Source: Prevotellaceae bacterium (GTDB lineage: Bacteria; Bacteroidota; Bacteroidia; Bacteroidales; Bacteroidaceae). From it: a stretch of DNA of 64,000 bases. The notes beneath the pieces were generated by a model. That model did not search any database and was not told the DNA's origin. It saw only the letters and a program-made list of their open reading frames with translations. A program made the position numbers and the translations under genes. Shown in pieces: positions 53,225-62,981 of this stretch (position 1 is the first letter of the stretch; each line of letters begins with the position of its first letter). The stretch spans positions 48,056-112,055 of the forward strand of contig JAUNOM010000004.1 of the NCBI GenBank assembly GCA_030531085.1, read 5' to 3'.

Positions 53225-55843
53225 TTATTGTATACTTAATTCAACTATCTTATCTATCGCACTTTCAAGGCCGTCAATGTTCTTGCCTCCTGCCGTAGCG
53301 AAATGAGGCTGTCCGCCGCCACCGCCTTGGATTAGCTTTCCAGCTTCTCGCACTATCGTACCGGCATTCTTTCCTGATGCTACCAAGTCATCAGAGATGG
53401 AAACAGTCAGGCTTGGCTTACCACCAGTCTTACATCCTAAGGCTACCACAAGATTCTCTGGGAACTGCTGGCGTAATTGAAATGCAATATCCTTAACGCC
53501 TTGTGGGTCTATCGGGCATATACCGGAGATAATCTTTACGCCATTACGGTTTATAGCCTTGTCAATAAGCATCTGCTTGAACTGCGCTGTCTTTTGAGCC
53601 TTAAACTCATCGACCTGTGCCTGAAGCTCCTTGTTTTCATTTATGGCCTTCTTTATTATCGCCATAAGGTTTGGAGCATTATTGAAGAGGGAATGGATGT
53701 TAGAGATAAGATCCTGCGTATTGTCCATCATGGTCTCAACCGCTTTACCAGTAATGGCCTCAATACGGCGTACACCAGCCGCGATGCTGCTCTCCGCTGT
53801 TATGCGTACCATGCCGATCTGACCCGTTGCCTTAGCGTGACAACCACCACAGAACTCGACGCTGTCAGCAAATTTCACGACACGCACCTTGTCACCGTAT
53901 TTTTCTCCAAACAGAGCTATGGCTCCGAGTTGCTTTGCCTCTTCTATCGGTGTGTCACGGAATTCCTGCAGAGGTATATTCTGACGTATCTTCTCATTTA
54001 CGATGTGCTCAACCTCGCGCAGCTGCTCTGTCGTTACCTTCTCAAAGTGAGAGAAGTCAAATCGCAGATAATCAGCGGTGACAAGAGAGCCTTTCTGCTC
54101 CACGTGCTCACCAAGAACCTGACGCAAAGCGGAGTCGAGAAGGTGTGTACAGGTATGGTTTGCCTCTATTGCGTTACGTCTCTCCACGTCAACGCAGGCC
54201 ATGAACTCCGCCTGTGGATTTTCTGGCAGTTTATCAACGATGTGTATTGCCACACCATTCTCCTTCTTTGTGTCAAGCACCTTTATCTCCTCGTTTTCGC
54301 TGACAAGAACGCCGGTGTCTCCAACTTCACCGCCCATCTCTCCGTAGAAAGGTGTGGTGTCAAGAATCATCTCGTATGCGGTGCTCTTCTTCTGCTTCAC
54401 CTCGCGGTACTTTATTATATGGCAGGGATACTCCGTATAGTCGTAGCCAACAAAAGATGACTCACCATCCTTTACCGTTATCCAGTCACCGAGATGAACT
54501 TCTGCCGCATTGCGCGCACGATTCTTCTGCTGTTGCATACAAACATCGAACCCTTCAGCGTCAACAGTCATACCCTGCTCACGGCATATAAGTTCTGTGA
54601 GGTCCAGAGGGAAGCCGTATGTATCAAACAGAGTGAAGGCCTTGTCGCCAGGGATTTCGGTTTTTCCCTCAGACTTAGTCTTGTCGATAATTCCCTGCAG
54701 CAGGCGTATGCCGTTCTCCAATGTACGGAGGAAAGATGTCTCCTCTTCCTGGATAACCTTCATTATCAGGTTCTTCTGTGCAGGGAGTTCAGGGAAGGCC
54801 TCTCCCATTTCCTCTATCAGAGTAGGCACTAATTTATAAATGAAGGCTTCCTTCTGTCCAAGGAAAGTATATCCATATCGCACGGCACGGCGCAGAATAC
54901 GGCGTATAACGTATCCGGCCTTAGCGTTAGACGGCAGCTGTCCGTCAGCAATGGCAAATGAAATGGCGCGCAGGTGGTCTACTATCACGCGCAGGGCGAT
55001 GTCCTTCTGCTCATCATCGCCATACTTGCAGTCCGCCATTGCGGCCATTGCCTTGATGAGCGGCTGGAAAATATCCGTGTCATAATTGGATGTCTTGCCC
55101 TGCAGTGTGCGTACCAGACGCTCAAATCCCATGCCCGTGTCTATCACCTTTGCCGGTAATCCTTCGAGAGAGCCGTCGGCTTTACGGTTATACTGCATGA
55201 ATACAAGGTTCCAAATCTCTATAACCTGTGGATGGTCCTTGTTAACCAGCTCACGTCCAGGCACCTGCGCCTTCTCTTCTGCTGAACGCGAGTCAACGTG
55301 TATCTCGGAGCAAGGGCCGCACGGACCTGTATCGCCCATCTCCCAGAAATTGTCATGCTTGTTGCCATTAATGATATGGTCTTTTGGCAGGAATTGCTCC
55401 CAGATAGCCGCAGCTTCATCATCACGCTGCAGTCCTTCTTCCTCCGAGCCTTCAAAAACTGTGGCATATAAATCATCAGGTGATATCTTCAATACATCAA
55501 CGATATATTCCCATGCCCATGAGATGGCCTCCTTCTTGAAATAATCACCAAAGGACCAGTTTCCGAGCATCTCGAACATTGTATGGTGATAGGTGTCATG
55601 ACCCACTTCCTCCAAATCATTATGTTTTCCAGAGACGCGCAGACATTTCTGCGTGTCGGCCTGCCTGCGGCTCTTCGGTGTAGCGTTTCCTAAGATGATG
55701 TCCTTGAATTGGTTCATGCCTGCATTAGTGAACATGAGCGTAGGATCGTCCTTGACGACCATTGGCGCTGATGGTACTATGAGGTGCTGTTTGCTTTCAA
55801 AGAAGCTTTTGAAAGACTCACGTATTTCTTTTGCTGTCAACAT
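53225..55843 (-). CDS. alaS: Alanine--tRNA ligase
   Basis: The 872-residue protein has full domain order. The class II catalytic core is [20 protein letters not shown] then [16 protein letters not shown]. The editing domain has zinc ligands in [11 protein letters not shown] and [12 protein letters not shown]. The C-terminal C-Ala domain has [14 protein letters not shown]. It charges tRNA(Ala) and clears mischarged Ser/Gly. A consensus promoter lies just upstream. Length is normal for the family. Confidence 0.98.
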   Translation of the reverse strand: MLTAKEIRESFKSFFESKQHLIVPSAPMVVKDDPTLMFTNAGMNQFKDIILGNATPKSRRQADTQKCLRVSGKHNDLEEVGHDTYHHTMFEMLGNWSFGDYFKKEAISWAWEYIVDVLKISPDDLYATVFEGSEEEGLQRDDEAAAIWEQFLPKDHIINGNKHDNFWEMGDTGPCGPCSEIHVDSRSAEEKAQVPGRELVNKDHPQVIEIWNLVFMQYNRKADGSLEGLPAKVIDTGMGFERLVRTLQGKTSNYDTDIFQPLIKAMAAMADCKYGDDEQKDIALRVIVDHLRAISFAIADGQLPSNAKAGYVIRRILRRAVRYGYTFLGQKEAFIYKLVPTLIEEMGEAFPELPAQKNLIMKVIQEEETSFLRTLENGIRLLQGIIDKTKSEGKTEIPGDKAFTLFDTYGFPLDLTELICREQGMTVDAEGFDVCMQQQKNRARNAAEVHLGDWITVKDGESSFVGYDYTEYPCHIIKYREVKQKKSTAYEMILDTTPFYGEMGGEVGDTGVLVSENEEIKVLDTKKENGVAIHIVDKLPENPQAEFMACVDVERRNAIEANHTCTHLLDSALRQVLGEHVEQKGSLVTADYLRFDFSHFEKVTTEQLREVEHIVNEKIRQNIPLQEFRDTPIEEAKQLGAIALFGEKYGDKVRVVKFADSVEFCGGCHAKATGQIGMVRITAESSIAAGVRRIEAITGKAVETMMDNTQDLISNIHSLFNNAPNLMAIIKKAINENKELQAQVDEFKAQKTAQFKQMLIDKAINRNGVKIISGICPIDPQGVKDIAFQLRQQFPENLVVALGCKTGGKPSLTVSISDDLVASGKNAGTIVREAGKLIQGGGGGQPHFATAGGKNIDGLESAIDKIVELSIQ

Positions 55844-55865
55844 TATTATTTTTAGTTTTTGTTTA

Positions 55866-55897
55866 CAAAGGTACTAATAAATTCTGAGTTGGACAAA
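55866..55897 (-). promoter_or_regulatory. Promoter for alaS
   Basis: On the minus strand TTTG (55894-55897), 20 bases, TACCTTTG (55866-55873). Predicted start is near 55859, leaving a very short leader of about 15 bases. Confidence 0.8.
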
Positions 55898-55934
55898 CTT
55901 TTTTGCTCTAATCAGAATTTATCGGCAGTCATGC

Positions 55935-55970
55935 CCTATATTATATAGTACGCGTACATATAATTATAGT
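55935..55970. repeat. GTACGCGTAC-centred palindrome, copy C (no array)
   Basis: Arms CCTATATTATATAGTACG and CGTACATATAATTATAGT are complementary with a one-base slip in the TA run. The core TACGCGTACATATAAT is identical to copy A. It sits between the nucleoside kinase stop and the alaS promoter. No 21-bp array accompanies it. Confidence 0.82.
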
Positions 55971-55979
55971 GCAGCCTTA

Positions 55980-57638
55980 TTAATACTCAAAGGAACTTCC
56001 GCCCAAGAACTCACGCAGCAGGCTGGTGGGCGGTATTTGTGCTTCCGGTATAGGCTTTATGTAATGCAGAAACTGCAGCAGCCTTGAAGCCTCGGCATAT
56101 TCCGGTGTGTTCTCATGGACCTGCTCCAGTGCCGCCTCGGCCTGCTGTTTTATTGCGGCCAGCTCAAACAGCATGGCGGTGTTAAAGATAGCGTCGGCAT
56201 TCTCCTGAAAGGGGAAGATCCACTTATTCTCGCCTTTCCTTACGGAATGCCACCTCTTTAATGTGGTCTGCGCGGAACTGTTACGGTATTTGCTGTCCCT
56301 GATGATGCGGCGCAGCAGGCGGTTGTCTGTCGTAGGAATGTAATTGTGGTTGTCTATGGTGATGGTGGTTAGGGCAGAGGCGTAAACCCTGAATATCTGT
56401 TCCTGCGGAACCTGTGATGTCAGTTCAGGATTCAGCGCATGGATACCCTCTATCACGAGTATATCGTTTTCCCTCATACGTAGCTTCTTGCCACTGCGCT
56501 CACTCTTGCCCGTCATGAAGTTATACCGTGGCAATTCCACCTCCTCTCCGTTTATCAGCGCGTTAAGTTGTTGGTTGAAGAGCGGCAGGTTCAATGCGTA
56601 CAGCGATTCAAAGTCGTACTCACCATGCTCATCCTTCGGGGTGAACTCACGGTCTACGAAATAATCATCCAAGGAAATGGCGACAGGGCGTATCCCGTTT
56701 GTTATCATCTGTATGGACAGCCGCTTGCACGTGGTGGTCTTGCCGCTGCTTGACGGGCCTGCTATCAGCACAATCTTTATTCCCGGCCGTTTCGCTATGG
56801 TATCCGCGATATATGACAGTTTCTTCTCCTGCAATGTCTCGAATACGAGTATCAGCTCGCTGCTGAAACCGTTCATGATGGCTTTGTTCAGCTCTCCGAC
56901 CGTGCTTATTCCCATGGTGTCCTGCCACTTGTGGTACTCGTTGAATATCTCGAACATCTTGTCCTGCCTTGTCATCTCCTCAAGCACGGCAGGATTGTCG
57001 CGCCTCGGCACTCTTAGCAGCAGACCGTCGAAGTATTTCTCCAGTCCAAAGACGTTCACCTCCTGCGTATTGCACAGGGTCGGGCCGTAGAAGTAATCCT
57101 TATAGTCCCCGATACTGCAATATGTGGTGTACAGCTTGCCGAGGCTCTCGAACAGCACAACCTTGGACTCGTCGCCAAGTTCCCTGAACATCTCGATAAC
57201 CTCTTCTGTCGGCCTCTGATGGCGGCGGATAGGAATACTGGAGGCTATGATGTCGCCCATCTGCTTTCTCAACAGCTCAACATCGTCGGTGGTAATGTCA
57301 CGCCCAATCTTCAGGTTGCAGTAATAGCCGTTGCTTACAGGAAACTCTATGTCCACCTTGCCGTTAGGGAAAACATCATATACAGCCTTGCATAATATGA
57401 AGAACAGGGTGCGGGTGTACACCCTCATGCCTGCCGCGGAGGTCGTGTCTATGAACTCCACGGTCTTGTTTCCGAAGATGCGGTAGCTCATGCTGACGAT
57501 TTCATTGTTCACCAGTGCCGCCACTGGCGGGTACTGCATCTTTGGATTAATCTGAAAATAGATCTCTGACAGCGGTGTGCCTATCTCGAATTTAGAGATG
57601 CTGCCGTCATTCTTGCACCTTATTTCTATATTCTTCAT
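55980..57638 (-). CDS. Nucleoside kinase with N-terminal TGS-like and AlaX/ThrRS-like domains
   Basis: This is a 552-residue protein. Residues 1-60 resemble a TGS domain (IEIRCKNDGSISKFEIGTPL), and 70-250 a ThrRS second-additional-domain-like segment. From about 285 comes a uridine kinase/phosphoribulokinase domain: Walker A LIAGPSSSGKTTTCKRL, SLDDYFVDREFTP and VIEGIHALNPELT. Such fusions are typical of Bacteroidetes and Firmicutes and are called 'nucleoside kinase'. They probably phosphorylate uridine/cytidine or a related nucleoside; the role of the tRNA-synthetase-like half is unknown. It follows pyrH on the same strand (69-base gap). Confidence 0.88.
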   Translation of the reverse strand: MKNIEIRCKNDGSISKFEIGTPLSEIYFQINPKMQYPPVAALVNNEIVSMSYRIFGNKTVEFIDTTSAAGMRVYTRTLFFILCKAVYDVFPNGKVDIEFPVSNGYYCNLKIGRDITTDDVELLRKQMGDIIASSIPIRRHQRPTEEVIEMFRELGDESKVVLFESLGKLYTTYCSIGDYKDYFYGPTLCNTQEVNVFGLEKYFDGLLLRVPRRDNPAVLEEMTRQDKMFEIFNEYHKWQDTMGISTVGELNKAIMNGFSSELILVFETLQEKKLSYIADTIAKRPGIKIVLIAGPSSSGKTTTCKRLSIQMITNGIRPVAISLDDYFVDREFTPKDEHGEYDFESLYALNLPLFNQQLNALINGEEVELPRYNFMTGKSERSGKKLRMRENDILVIEGIHALNPELTSQVPQEQIFRVYASALTTITIDNHNYIPTTDNRLLRRIIRDSKYRNSSAQTTLKRWHSVRKGENKWIFPFQENADAIFNTAMLFELAAIKQQAEAALEQVHENTPEYAEASRLLQFLHYIKPIPEAQIPPTSLLREFLGGSSFEY

Positions 57639-57707
57639 AAAGCAGGGTATTTTTTATAGTTATAGACTATTTCTTGCCTGTATGCCGGGGCGGCCATTCT
57701 CTTGCCC

Positions 57708-58415
57708 TTAGTTGTGTACAAGGGTGCCAATCTCCTCACCCTCCATGACCTTCTTCAGGTTGCCCACGATGTCCATGTTGAACACATATATCGGCAGGTT
57801 GTTCTGCATACACATCGCTGTGGCCGTGATGTCCATCACCTTCAGGCCTTTGGCTATCACATCGCTGTATGTTATGTCATGGAACTTCGTGGCTGTCGGA
57901 TCCTTTTCCGGGTCAGCGGTATATATTCCGTCCACCCTTGTGCCCTTCAGCATCACGTCCGCCTCAATCTCTATGCCGCGCAGTGATGAGCCCGTGTCTG
58001 TCGTGAAGTATGGCGAGCCTGTTCCTGCGCTCATTATCACGACCTCGCCCTGCTCCATAGCCTCGATGGCCTTCCATTTTGTGTAGAACTCACCTATCGG
58101 CTCCATGCGTATGGCTGTGAGCACACGGTTCTTCTGTTTTATGGCGCCGAGGGCGCTTGACAGTGCGAGCGAGTTAATCACGGTGGCGCACATTCCCATC
58201 TGGTCTCCCTTGACGCGGTCAAAGCCGTTCGTGGTGCCGCTCAGACCCCTGAATATGTTGCCGCCTCCTATGACAATGCCTATCTGCACACCCATATCGG
58301 CCACTTCCTTTATCTGGCGCGCATACTCATTGAGGCGGTTTACATCTATGCCATATCCCTGTTCTCCTTGAAGGCTCTCGCCGGAGAGCTTCAGCAAAAT
58401 ACGATTAAACTTCAT
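57708..58415 (-). CDS. pyrH: UMP kinase
   Basis: The 235-residue protein of the amino acid kinase fold begins FNRILLKLSGESLQGEQGYG. It has VGIVIGGGNIFRG-like IGIVIGGGNIFRGLSG and TGSPYFTTDTGSSLRGIEIE, then GTRVDGIYTADPEKDPTATK. These are the classical PyrH motifs. It phosphorylates UMP to UDP and is GTP-activated and UTP-inhibited in most bacteria. Usually frr (ribosome recycling factor) follows pyrH in bacteria; here the next gene is a nucleoside kinase instead. Confidence 0.97.
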   Translation of the reverse strand: MKFNRILLKLSGESLQGEQGYGIDVNRLNEYARQIKEVADMGVQIGIVIGGGNIFRGLSGTTNGFDRVKGDQMGMCATVINSLALSSALGAIKQKNRVLTAIRMEPIGEFYTKWKAIEAMEQGEVVIMSAGTGSPYFTTDTGSSLRGIEIEADVMLKGTRVDGIYTADPEKDPTATKFHDITYSDVIAKGLKVMDITATAMCMQNNLPIYVFNMDIVGNLKKVMEGEEIGTLVHN

Positions 58416-58480
58416 AGCTTTTATATTTAAATGGATTATCTTTTATTCATAACAGTTTCTCTTCAAAAGGCGTCGCTTTC

Positions 58481-59209
58481 TCAAATCACGAACTCCACCT
58501 CCTTGAACATATACTCGCTCAGCGTGCCGTCCGCCCTTCGCAGTTGTAGCACACCGCTCTGATGCACCTTGTTTATATATGCCTCAAACTCGCCGTCCGC
58601 ATCCCTATACCTGTGAATGCCGTCCCTGCGGTACAGCCGTTCGTGGTAAATGCGCGTTATGGTGTCATAGTCTCCCTGTTCCAGCACTTTGCAGTACTTC
58701 CCGAAGTTCTCCACCATGCTGTGCAGCAGTTCCTCGACATTATGCTTCACGCCAGTTATCTGTATCAGCGATACTGGGTTCGGCGCGTCGCTCATAAACT
58801 CCTTCTGGTTCACGTTCACGCCCGTGCCTATCACCATGTCGCAGATGCCGCTGCCGTTCAGGTTCGTGTCTATGCGCGTTCCGCTTATCTTGCGGTCATG
58901 CCAGTAAATGTCATTGGGCCATTTTATCGTTATGCCCTCCGTATATTGCGCCAGGGTGTCGCTTATGGCTATGGCCTGCGCCATCGACAGCAGGTACTGG
59001 CTGTGTACGGGCATCCACGCAGGGTGTATCATGATGCTGTACAGCAGATTCTTCCCGTCCTCGCTCTCCCAGCAGTTTTTCCCCATTCCCTTTCCGGCCG
59101 TCTGGTGGCCGCACACCACCGCGCCCTCCCACGCCGGCTGTTCAGAGGCCATGCGCAGAAGGTAGTCGTTGGTTGACGATGTCTCCTTTATCCTTATTAT
59201 CGGTAACAT
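58481..59209 (-). CDS. birA: Biotin--[acetyl-CoA-carboxylase] ligase
   Basis: The 242-residue enzyme has the BPL catalytic domain: ETSSTNDYLLRM, biotin loop VVCGHQTAGKGMGKNCWESE and IKWPNDIYWHDRKISGTRID (catalytic Lys), plus a small C-terminal SH3-like domain. The N-terminal winged helix of E. coli BirA is absent, so it is a ligase without repressor function. The frame extends 12 codons upstream into the GSCFA gene; ATG 59209, 11 bases after that gene's stop, is preferred. Confidence 0.93.
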   Translation of the reverse strand: MLPIIRIKETSSTNDYLLRMASEQPAWEGAVVCGHQTAGKGMGKNCWESEDGKNLLYSIMIHPAWMPVHSQYLLSMAQAIAISDTLAQYTEGITIKWPNDIYWHDRKISGTRIDTNLNGSGICDMVIGTGVNVNQKEFMSDAPNPVSLIQITGVKHNVEELLHSMVENFGKYCKVLEQGDYDTITRIYHERLYRRDGIHRYRDADGEFEAYINKVHQSGVLQLRRADGTLSEYMFKEVEFVI

Positions 59210-59220
59210 GGGCGTTTGCT

Positions 59221-60042
59221 TTATTGCTGTTTTACGTTGAGCCACTTTTCCAAGAAGCCCTTCTCCCTCTCACGGGCCTGTTCAATGAACGAGAGATACT
59301 CCTTGCTGTCAGGGTTCAGCGGCCTGTGCCCCAGAGCGCGGCGTATCGGCTGCCATTCCTCGATGAAGCAGGTTGCCTCCTTTGAGAAAAAAGTTTCCTT
59401 GAAGCGTTCAAAGATGTAATCTACGGCCTGTTCGGTGGGGTGCAGCATATCCGGCTTGTAGAAGCGGTAGTCCCGTAACTCGTCGTTCATTATCTCGTAT
59501 GCAGGGAAGTAGGCCACGTTCTCCTGTGCGGCAATGGTGTCCGCCGCGATGAGCAGTGCGGACTTCGCCAGCTGACTTTCATGAAAACCGTACTTGGCAT
59601 ATCTTATGGGGCTCACGGTCAGGATTATTTTCGTGTCCTTATTCAACTGCCTTAGCAGCCTTATCGCCTCTGTCAGGCATTCCACGCACTCCTCTATCGT
59701 CAGGTTCTTCTCCGTGAACAGCCTTTGCGGACGCTTCTGACAGTTGTCAACAATCTCTCCCGTCTCGTTCAGTATGTAGACATGGTTCGTGCCAAGGGTG
59801 AAGACCGCGAAGTCCACGCCGCTGTCCGCCACCGTCCCGTCCGCCACGGCCCTCCGCACGGTGTGCATGACGGATGCAGGGTTGTACATCACCCCGTAAG
59901 GGTTGACCGTGGCCCTGAAGCGGTTGTCGATGAACCTCCTCCCGATATTGTCCGCAAAGCAGGAGCCGACAAACAGCATGGTGTCTGTAGGCTTCAGCTC
60001 AAAAGTGGAGTGGGGTATGTCCACAACAGTCTGTAACAGCAT
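59221..60042 (-). CDS. GSCFA domain protein
   Basis: The 273-residue protein contains the family-naming motif LFVGSCFADNIGRRF near residues 28-40, and VVDIPHSTFELKPTD before it. It ends with KPDMLHPTEQAVDYIFERFK, where an Asp/His pair matches an SGNH-hydrolase-like active site together with the GSCF serine. The family is common in Bacteroidetes and proteobacteria, and its substrate is unknown. It lies between fkp (39-base gap) and birA (11-base gap) on one strand. Confidence 0.92.
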   Translation of the reverse strand: MLLQTVVDIPHSTFELKPTDTMLFVGSCFADNIGRRFIDNRFRATVNPYGVMYNPASVMHTVRRAVADGTVADSGVDFAVFTLGTNHVYILNETGEIVDNCQKRPQRLFTEKNLTIEECVECLTEAIRLLRQLNKDTKIILTVSPIRYAKYGFHESQLAKSALLIAADTIAAQENVAYFPAYEIMNDELRDYRFYKPDMLHPTEQAVDYIFERFKETFFSKEATCFIEEWQPIRRALGHRPLNPDSKEYLSFIEQAREREKGFLEKWLNVKQQ

Positions 60043-60081
60043 AAGTGTATGAATATTTGAGAAAAGAAAGTGCAGGGACCG

Positions 60082-62925
60082 CTATGACCTGCTTATCTGC
60101 AGTCCCTTGCCTGACAGTGTCATGTCCACGAAGCGCGCGTTCGCGTTCTGCGGACTGGCGGACAGCATCTGCTTTATCCGCGCCGCCGCATCGGGGTCCT
60201 TCGCCACCATATACAGATAGCCTCCGCCGCCCGCTCCCGGCAGCTTGTAGCCCAGACACAGGTCGTCCACCATGTCGGTGATGGCCCTGACGGAGTCGGG
60301 ATTTGTTCCCTTGTCCATGGCCTGGTTCTGTATCCACGTCTTTCTGATGGCCCTGCCCAGTCCCTCGAAGTCTCCGCGCTGTATTGTCTCGTACAGGCAC
60401 CTCGTGTGCTCCTTCATCTGCCGCAGCATGGCAATCTCGTCGTGGTGGTTCAGGAACATCCTGCGCACTATCTCCGCCAGCAATGTCTTTGCCGTGCGTG
60501 TGATGCCCGTGTAATACAGCAGGTGGCAGGCGGCGTATTCCGGCTGCGTGTACAAATCGCTCGGCAGCCAGCGCACCTGCGGATTCTGCTCGAAGCCACG
60601 CTCCGTGTGCAGCAGCTTTATGCCCTGCAGCAGGCCTCCGAACTGGTCCTGCCATCCTCCTCCTGTCGTCAGCAGCTGCTCCAGCACCAGCGTGCGCCGT
60701 CCTATCTCGTTCTTGTCCCATGTCAGGCCGCAAAATTCGTTCAGCGCGCCCAGCACGGTGCTTGCCAGAATGCTGCTTGTGCCGAGTCCGGACCCCGCAG
60801 GGATGGCGGACAGCATGGACAGCTCTATGCCGCAGCCGAAAGCCTGCAGCTGTTTCTCGAGGGACTCGAAGCGTTCCGCGCTGAAGTCAGGGTGAAATCC
60901 TGCCAGAGCCAGGGCGGCCTTGGGGATAGAGAACGGAGAGCCGACCTTGTTGAAGTCTGCCAGCTGCTCGTATGTCGTCACCCTCTCCGATGCGCCGATG
61001 TCTATGCTCCGCAGGGTTATGACGGGCTCTGCGGACGGCTTCACGAAGGTCTGCAGGGGCGGCTGCCCGTTCAGCTCTATCGCAAGGTTTATCACGTCGC
61101 CGCCCTCCATCAGGCAGTATGGCGGCGTGTCCGTCCATCCGCCGGCTATGTCTATGCGCACGGGTGAGCGTCCCCAGATTATCTGGTCCATATACACTGA
61201 CAGCCGCGGCGACTGACGTATTGTCAGCAATGGCGCTGTCAGTCCATGCCGCAGCAGGCTGAAGGCGTTGGCGGCCTCCTTCTCGCCGTCCTTGCCCTGT
61301 AGCCTCAATACCTCGGACCTGAACATATTGTCGTGTATTCTCTTCAGCAGGGTGTTGTCGTCCGTGAGCGGCTCTGGCAGCGGTGTGTTGTATTTCACGA
61401 AGCTCCTTGCCGCGTCGTCCAGGTCTATCTGGAAGAACACGCTGTGCTGATGGTTTTCCGCCAGCTCCAGCATATTGTCCGCCCTCATCCTGTCACGCTG
61501 TGCGGTCAGGCGGCGCAGGTTCGCCACGGCCGAAATCTCGTCCGCGCACATCTTCCGGGCGTTCTGCCAGATGGCGCGCGCCTCCTCGTCGCCGCCGTCC
61601 CCGAGCATCCACGCGAGGACTCTGCCCATTGCCCCGACATCCTCAAGCACGGGGAATATCCGTGCGGACTGCATATCCTGTCCGCCCTCAAAGGCTGCGG
61701 CGTCCACCCCGTGGCTCTCCGCCCATTGCGTGAACGGTATTCCGAGGAACGCGGTACGCCCGTCGGTGATGTCGCCCCTGAACAGGTCGTTGAAACCGTA
61801 GGGTCTCACCACATAGTCGCTGTCGTTCACGGGCACTATGTCCACGCACTGTCCCTCGCGCAGCGTCAGCGTCCAGTCATTCTGCGGCACTCCCGTTATC
61901 ACGTTCTGCCTGCTGATGGTCCATCCGCCGCCTATGGTGCTGTTCTCTATCCACAAATCCTTGTTTCCGTCGGTCACCTTTATGTCAAGGTGGCTGTTCT
62001 GTATGAACATCGCAGGATGCGGCTTGCGCGAGTTGTGCATTATCTCGCGCTGGTCGTTGACAATGTTCTGTACGGCGAGGGTGCTGGAGATTATCTCGTG
62101 CGTGGTGCCGTAATGGTAGAACTCTCCGCCGGGCAGCGGCAGTATGGCTACGGACAGCTCGCCGACTTCAGTGTCGGGCATGGAGGGGGCGGTGCCAAGG
62201 GCGCAGCCGAAGTCCGAGTACATATCGTAGTTCCTTATCTCGCCGTCCTCTCCGCGCGATTTCCTCATCAGCACCTTCATGGCGCGGTCGGACAGCAGCC
62301 AGATGCCGATGTCCGTGAGGTAGTATCCCTTCTCGAGCACCTCCGACAGCTTTTGCAGCGACGGCTTCTGCAGCATACACTGCATCCTTGACGGCTCCTC
62401 GCGTGAGGATACAAAGACACCATGGTCCTTGGCGATGCTTGAGTCCAGCCAAAGACCATAGCATACAACGTCAGCGTCGGGTATCCTGCCCAGCGGCTGC
62501 GTGGCGCGTATGTAGACGTCGCCGCTCACAATCATGGTGTTCAGCCCCTGCGGAGCCTCTTGCATGATTTTCTCGTACAGCGGCAGCTGCAGCGACAGCA
62601 GATCCTGCGCCAGGCGCTGTCCGCGCTCCCATCTGAAGACGGGGATTGGCGTCAGTATCTTGCCGGACGGCGCATAAGCCGGCAGGCGCCGGCTCTGACC
62701 TCCTGCGTGAAGGATCAGCCGCCTGTCGCTTGCCAGCCATTGGTCGAAGGACTGCCCTTTGCCCCATTCCCTGTAGCATTGTTCCAGCAGCCACGTGGTG
62801 CCGCCGCCGGAACCGAGTTTCTTTCCTATAGGATCATTTGTGCAAAACCATTCTCTCCTGTCCAGACTTGTAATATCGTGGAAGCAGTCCACAAGGTTGG
62901 GGGGCAATGATAGCAGTTTCTTCAT
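60082..62925 (-). CDS. fkp: Bifunctional L-fucokinase / GDP-L-fucose pyrophosphorylase
   Basis: This 947-residue protein is close in length to Bacteroides Fkp (949). The N-terminal pyrophosphorylase half has GGGTTWLLEQCYREWG, LHAGGQSRRLPAYAPSGKIL and a left-handed-beta-helix region (about 290-380). The C-terminal GHMP kinase half has VRIDIAGGWTDTPPY, SAIPAGSGLGTSSILASTVL and LPGAGGGGYLYM. It converts L-fucose to fucose-1-phosphate and then GDP-fucose, allowing salvaged host or plant fucose to be put on surface polysaccharides and glycoproteins. The gene is noticeably G/C-rich. It is 56 bases downstream of the BI-1 gene start codon's gene end. Confidence 0.97.
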   Translation of the reverse strand: MKKLLSLPPNLVDCFHDITSLDRREWFCTNDPIGKKLGSGGGTTWLLEQCYREWGKGQSFDQWLASDRRLILHAGGQSRRLPAYAPSGKILTPIPVFRWERGQRLAQDLLSLQLPLYEKIMQEAPQGLNTMIVSGDVYIRATQPLGRIPDADVVCYGLWLDSSIAKDHGVFVSSREEPSRMQCMLQKPSLQKLSEVLEKGYYLTDIGIWLLSDRAMKVLMRKSRGEDGEIRNYDMYSDFGCALGTAPSMPDTEVGELSVAILPLPGGEFYHYGTTHEIISSTLAVQNIVNDQREIMHNSRKPHPAMFIQNSHLDIKVTDGNKDLWIENSTIGGGWTISRQNVITGVPQNDWTLTLREGQCVDIVPVNDSDYVVRPYGFNDLFRGDITDGRTAFLGIPFTQWAESHGVDAAAFEGGQDMQSARIFPVLEDVGAMGRVLAWMLGDGGDEEARAIWQNARKMCADEISAVANLRRLTAQRDRMRADNMLELAENHQHSVFFQIDLDDAARSFVKYNTPLPEPLTDDNTLLKRIHDNMFRSEVLRLQGKDGEKEAANAFSLLRHGLTAPLLTIRQSPRLSVYMDQIIWGRSPVRIDIAGGWTDTPPYCLMEGGDVINLAIELNGQPPLQTFVKPSAEPVITLRSIDIGASERVTTYEQLADFNKVGSPFSIPKAALALAGFHPDFSAERFESLEKQLQAFGCGIELSMLSAIPAGSGLGTSSILASTVLGALNEFCGLTWDKNEIGRRTLVLEQLLTTGGGWQDQFGGLLQGIKLLHTERGFEQNPQVRWLPSDLYTQPEYAACHLLYYTGITRTAKTLLAEIVRRMFLNHHDEIAMLRQMKEHTRCLYETIQRGDFEGLGRAIRKTWIQNQAMDKGTNPDSVRAITDMVDDLCLGYKLPGAGGGGYLYMVAKDPDAAARIKQMLSASPQNANARFVDMTLSGKGLQISRS

Positions 62926-62981
62926 AATATATTGAAAATAAGACTTTTTGTGATTTAAGGTAAATGAATTGTCGAGTGTGA

